Program-made: the position numbers and the translations under genes
Part shown: piece by piece, positions 14,303 through 16,101 of the stretch
Layout of the letters: each line of letters opens with the position of its first letter
Numbering within the stretch: the stretch's first letter is position 1
Notes under the pieces: generated by a model
Seen by the model: the letters and a program-made list of their open reading frames with translations, nothing else
What the model was told of the DNA's origin: nothing
Databases searched by the model: none
NCBI GenBank assembly: GCA_938048505.1
Contig: CALIUX010000018.1
Coordinates: 1-16,101 of the forward strand
Direction: 5' to 3'
DNA length: 16,101 nt
Source of the DNA: an uncultured Pseudomonadales bacterium
GTDB taxonomy: Bacteria > Pseudomonadota > Gammaproteobacteria > Pseudomonadales > Cellvibrionaceae

Positions 14303-14998
14303 GTGTGTAAACGTGAAGAAGTATTAGGGTTGAGTTGTGGGCATGTTCTGCCTGCCTCATACTCCGACCAAGCCATTCGGCTACATAAAGACCTTATGCA
14401 GCCGTTGAGTGATATGCAATCCGATGCCAAAAAAGCCGGTTTTGATATGCAAGTGGCCAGTGGTTTTAGAGATTTTTCGCGCCAGCTTTTAATTTGGAAT
14501 CAAAAAGCAAAAGGCGAGAGAGCAGTATTCGATCCAAATGAACGCCCTATTAATATTAAAAAATTAGTTGATATTGATAAGGTTGAGGCAATTTTACATT
14601 GGTCTGCTTTACCGGGTGCTTCGCGCCATCATTGGGGGTGCGATATTGATGTGTTTGATGCGAATGCATTGCGGGCTCAACCGCTTCAGCTCACAGTAAA
14701 AGAAACGCAGACAATTTTTTTGCCCTTTTACCAGTGGCTTGATCAGTATTTAGCTGAGCAAAAAGATTTTTTTCGCCCTTACAGTATGCAGGCGGATAGC
14801 CATGGCGCGATTGCTTGTGAGCCTTGGCATTTGAGCTACCGTCCTATTGCGCTGCAATATCAAACGTTTTTGACTGAAAAGGTATTAGAGGACTTCTATT
14901 ACCACTCCTCTTTCAGTCAACCGCTTGAACTAAAGCAGGTGGTCTTAGCACATTTGCCTATGATTTATCATCGTTATATAGAACAGTATTTTATTTAG
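14303..14998 (+). CDS. M15-family (VanY-like) D-alanyl-D-alanine carboxypeptidase
   Basis: This 231-residue putative zinc peptidase has all family landmarks: SGFRDFSRQ (53-61), the metal motif S107-x-H109-x2-G-x3-D116 in ASRHHWGCDIDVFD, and the catalytic E173 with zinc ligand H176 in CEPWHLSYRP. VanY-type enzymes remove the terminal D-Ala from peptidoglycan peptides. No signal peptide or membrane anchor is visible, so it may act in the cytoplasm on precursors or recycled peptides, or be exported differently. The GTG start has AAGG seven bases upstream. The HAD hydrolase gene follows nine bases after the stop, so the two are probably co-transcribed. Confidence 0.88.
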   Translation: MCKREEVLGLSCGHVLPASYSDQAIRLHKDLMQPLSDMQSDAKKAGFDMQVASGFRDFSRQLLIWNQKAKGERAVFDPNERPINIKKLVDIDKVEAILHWSALPGASRHHWGCDIDVFDANALRAQPLQLTVKETQTIFLPFYQWLDQYLAEQKDFFRPYSMQADSHGAIACEPWHLSYRPIALQYQTFLTEKVLEDFYYHSSFSQPLELKQVVLAHLPMIYHRYIEQYFI

Positions 14999-15007
14999 GT
15001 CGTTTGT

Positions 15008-15676
15008 ATGAAAGCCGTAATTTTTGATTGCGATGGTGTTTTGGTGAATAGCGAGCCGCTTTATGCGCAAGCTTTTTCCAATACATTGCGTGAATATAAT
15101 TGCCTCATAGATGCAGAAGTATTACGTGTATCTTTACGAGGAAAGAGCATGTCAGATTGCTATGAATGGCTGAAGGCGAACTATGAATTCAACGTCACAG
15201 ATGCCTTTGCTGAAGCGCTGCTATTGGCAACTCAAAAACTGCTTACTACTCACTTGCAGCCCGTTGAGGGTGCAAAGGAAGTCGTAAAGGCCGTCTCGTT
15301 ACCGAAAGCGGTAGCGTCAAATGGGTTAAACGCAACAGTTTGTGAAAATATAAAACGGTGCGGCTTTGGCGACGCTTTTGGTGAACATATTTATACTGCT
15401 GACAAGGTTTTAAGCCCAAAACCTGCTCCCGATTTATATAAGCTTGCTGCGCAAAAGCTGGGTGTTAAGGCGTCTCTTTGTTGTGTAGTAGAAGATTCTC
15501 CTTTGGGTGTTCAAGCCGCTCGCGCAGCAGGAATGAAAGTCTGTTTTTTAACCCATGGTGAATTTGATATTGGAAATGCGTCTTTTAGCAATAGTATTAA
15601 TGATCCATCAGTCGCTATTGCGTTAACAATGCGTGATGTTGAACAATGGCTAACGTTGCATGGCGCAATAGGGTAA
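15008..15676 (+). CDS. HAD-superfamily phosphatase / beta-phosphoglucomutase-like hydrolase
   Basis: This 222-residue protein has the four HAD motifs: nucleophile D7 and D9 in FDCDGVLVNSEP, S104 in VASNG, K138 in LSPKPAPD, and the acidic pair E162-D163 in VVEDSPLGVQAA. An alpha-helical cap (about 15-80) follows motif I, as in the beta-phosphoglucomutase/phosphoglycolate phosphatase subgroup. The substrate, probably a small sugar phosphate or similar metabolite, cannot be told from sequence. AGG overlapping the upstream stop serves as ribosome site for the ATG. Confidence 0.88.
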   Translation: MKAVIFDCDGVLVNSEPLYAQAFSNTLREYNCLIDAEVLRVSLRGKSMSDCYEWLKANYEFNVTDAFAEALLLATQKLLTTHLQPVEGAKEVVKAVSLPKAVASNGLNATVCENIKRCGFGDAFGEHIYTADKVLSPKPAPDLYKLAAQKLGVKASLCCVVEDSPLGVQAARAAGMKVCFLTHGEFDIGNASFSNSINDPSVAIALTMRDVEQWLTLHGAIG

Positions 15677-15760
15677 GATCAAATTAAATTGCTTGAGCTG
15701 GGTTAAATGGCTTAAGTAATAATCTAAAATCATTAAGTGATTGATAGCTCGTAGCGCTAA

Positions 15761-15844
15761 GTACATATTGTTAGGTGCGTATTGTTAGATGCATATTCTT
15801 AAGTACATAATGTTAAATAAATAGTGCTTAATGCATAGCGATAG
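15761..15844. repeat. Degenerate 14-bp tandem repeat array
   Basis: Four 14-base units run head to tail: GTACATATTGTTAG (15761), GTGCGTATTGTTAG (15775), ATGCATATTCTTAA (15789) and GTACATAATGTTAA (15803), followed by a 15-base and a 13-base diverged unit up to 15844. Consensus is roughly RTRCATATTGTTAR. A weak sigma-70-like pair (TTGTTA 15782, CATAAT 15806, 18 bp apart) is embedded in it and could drive the next gene. Confidence 0.8.
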
Positions 15845-15867
15845 ATTGGCAGCGAATAGGTGGTGTA

Positions 15868-16101
15868 ATGGAGTCTGAGAAGTTTAATCTTGTTTTTAAG
15901 GGTGAAGTATTACCAAAACAGGATGTGCAAGAGGTCAAACAGAATATTGCTAGCCTGTTTAAGTTGCCGATGGCAACAGTAGATAAGCTATTTTCAGGTC
16001 AGTCTATTGTTTTGAAAAAAGGGCTGGATCTGACAGCGGCTAACCGTTATCGCGTAGCGATTAAAAAAGCAGGCGCGCGGGTTAACTTGGTTAAGGCATC
16101 G
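15868..16101 (+). CDS. N-terminal part of an unrecognised protein, cut by the right edge
   Basis: An open frame starts at ATG 15868 (MESEKFNLVFKGEVLPKQDV) and runs 78 codons to the window edge without a stop. AGGTGG lies four bases before the ATG. The segment looks like a small soluble domain: a VFKGEVLP opening, ATVDKLFSGQSIVLKKGL in the middle and RVAIKKAGARVNLV at the end. I recall similar N-terminal domains ahead of membrane domains in uncharacterised proteobacterial proteins, but cannot verify this here. Function unknown; the rest of the protein lies outside the window. Confidence 0.75.
   Translation, partial: MESEKFNLVFKGEVLPKQDVQEVKQNIASLFKLPMATVDKLFSGQSIVLKKGLDLTAANRYRVAIKKAGARVNLVKAS

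Noticed and set aside
14160..14360. 66-residue minus-strand frame upstream of and overlapping the VanY gene
   Set aside because: It covers the hairpin, predicted promoter and GTG start of a well supported gene and has random-looking, AT-driven composition.

Overview
The window looks like chromosome from a free-living gammaproteobacterium related to Pseudomonas but probably outside that genus, perhaps a marine Cellvibrionales-type lineage. This rests on gene order and protein motifs, not on a search. On the minus strand, read in transcription order, the core is dksA, gluQ, cbrX, cbrA, cbrB, a small-RNA gene, pcnB, folK, panB, with sfsA divergent from dksA. This matches the known Pseudomonas order around cbrAB. 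No transposase, integrase, tRNA, rRNA, CRISPR array or phage gene is visible.

Layout. Bases 1-2214 (+) hold the probable tail of a cut gene, a GT39-type protein O-mannosyltransferase and a one-base-overlapping membrane-anchored PA14-domain protein, closed by a bidirectional terminator. Bases 2321-4991 (-) are pcnB-folK-panB. Bases 5124-5894 hold no credible protein gene but carry a CrcZ-like sRNA, its sigma-54 promoter, candidate CbrB enhancer half-sites and the cbrB terminator. Bases 5895-10485 (-) are cbrX-cbrA-cbrB, with the cbrX/cbrA stop and start overlapping. Bases 10658-12041 (-) are dksA-gluQ. From 12246 come sfsA (+), a Rieske protein and a stand-alone TfoX C-terminal-domain protein (both -), a 560-base AT-rich gap, a VanY-like peptidase and a HAD hydrolase (both +), a degenerate 14-bp tandem repeat, and the start of a gene cut by the right edge (+).

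How it works together. CbrA (SLC5 transporter fused to a histidine kinase) and CbrB (sigma-54 activator) should sense carbon/nitrogen status and activate the RNA gene lying directly downstream of cbrB. The predicted RNA of about 220 nt carries two A-rich blocks with at least five AAnAAnAA motifs, the hallmark of the Pseudomonas CrcZ/CrcY/CrcX RNAs that sequester Hfq-Crc and relieve catabolite repression. It ends in a perfect 18-bp stem that insulates it from pcnB. This RNA circuit, read directly from sequence, is the most interesting content of the window.

The less explained parts are the clustered GAAGGTTA octamers and nested inverted repeat around the TfoX_C and Rieske genes, the degenerate intergenic repeats, and the mannosyltransferase/PA14 pair.
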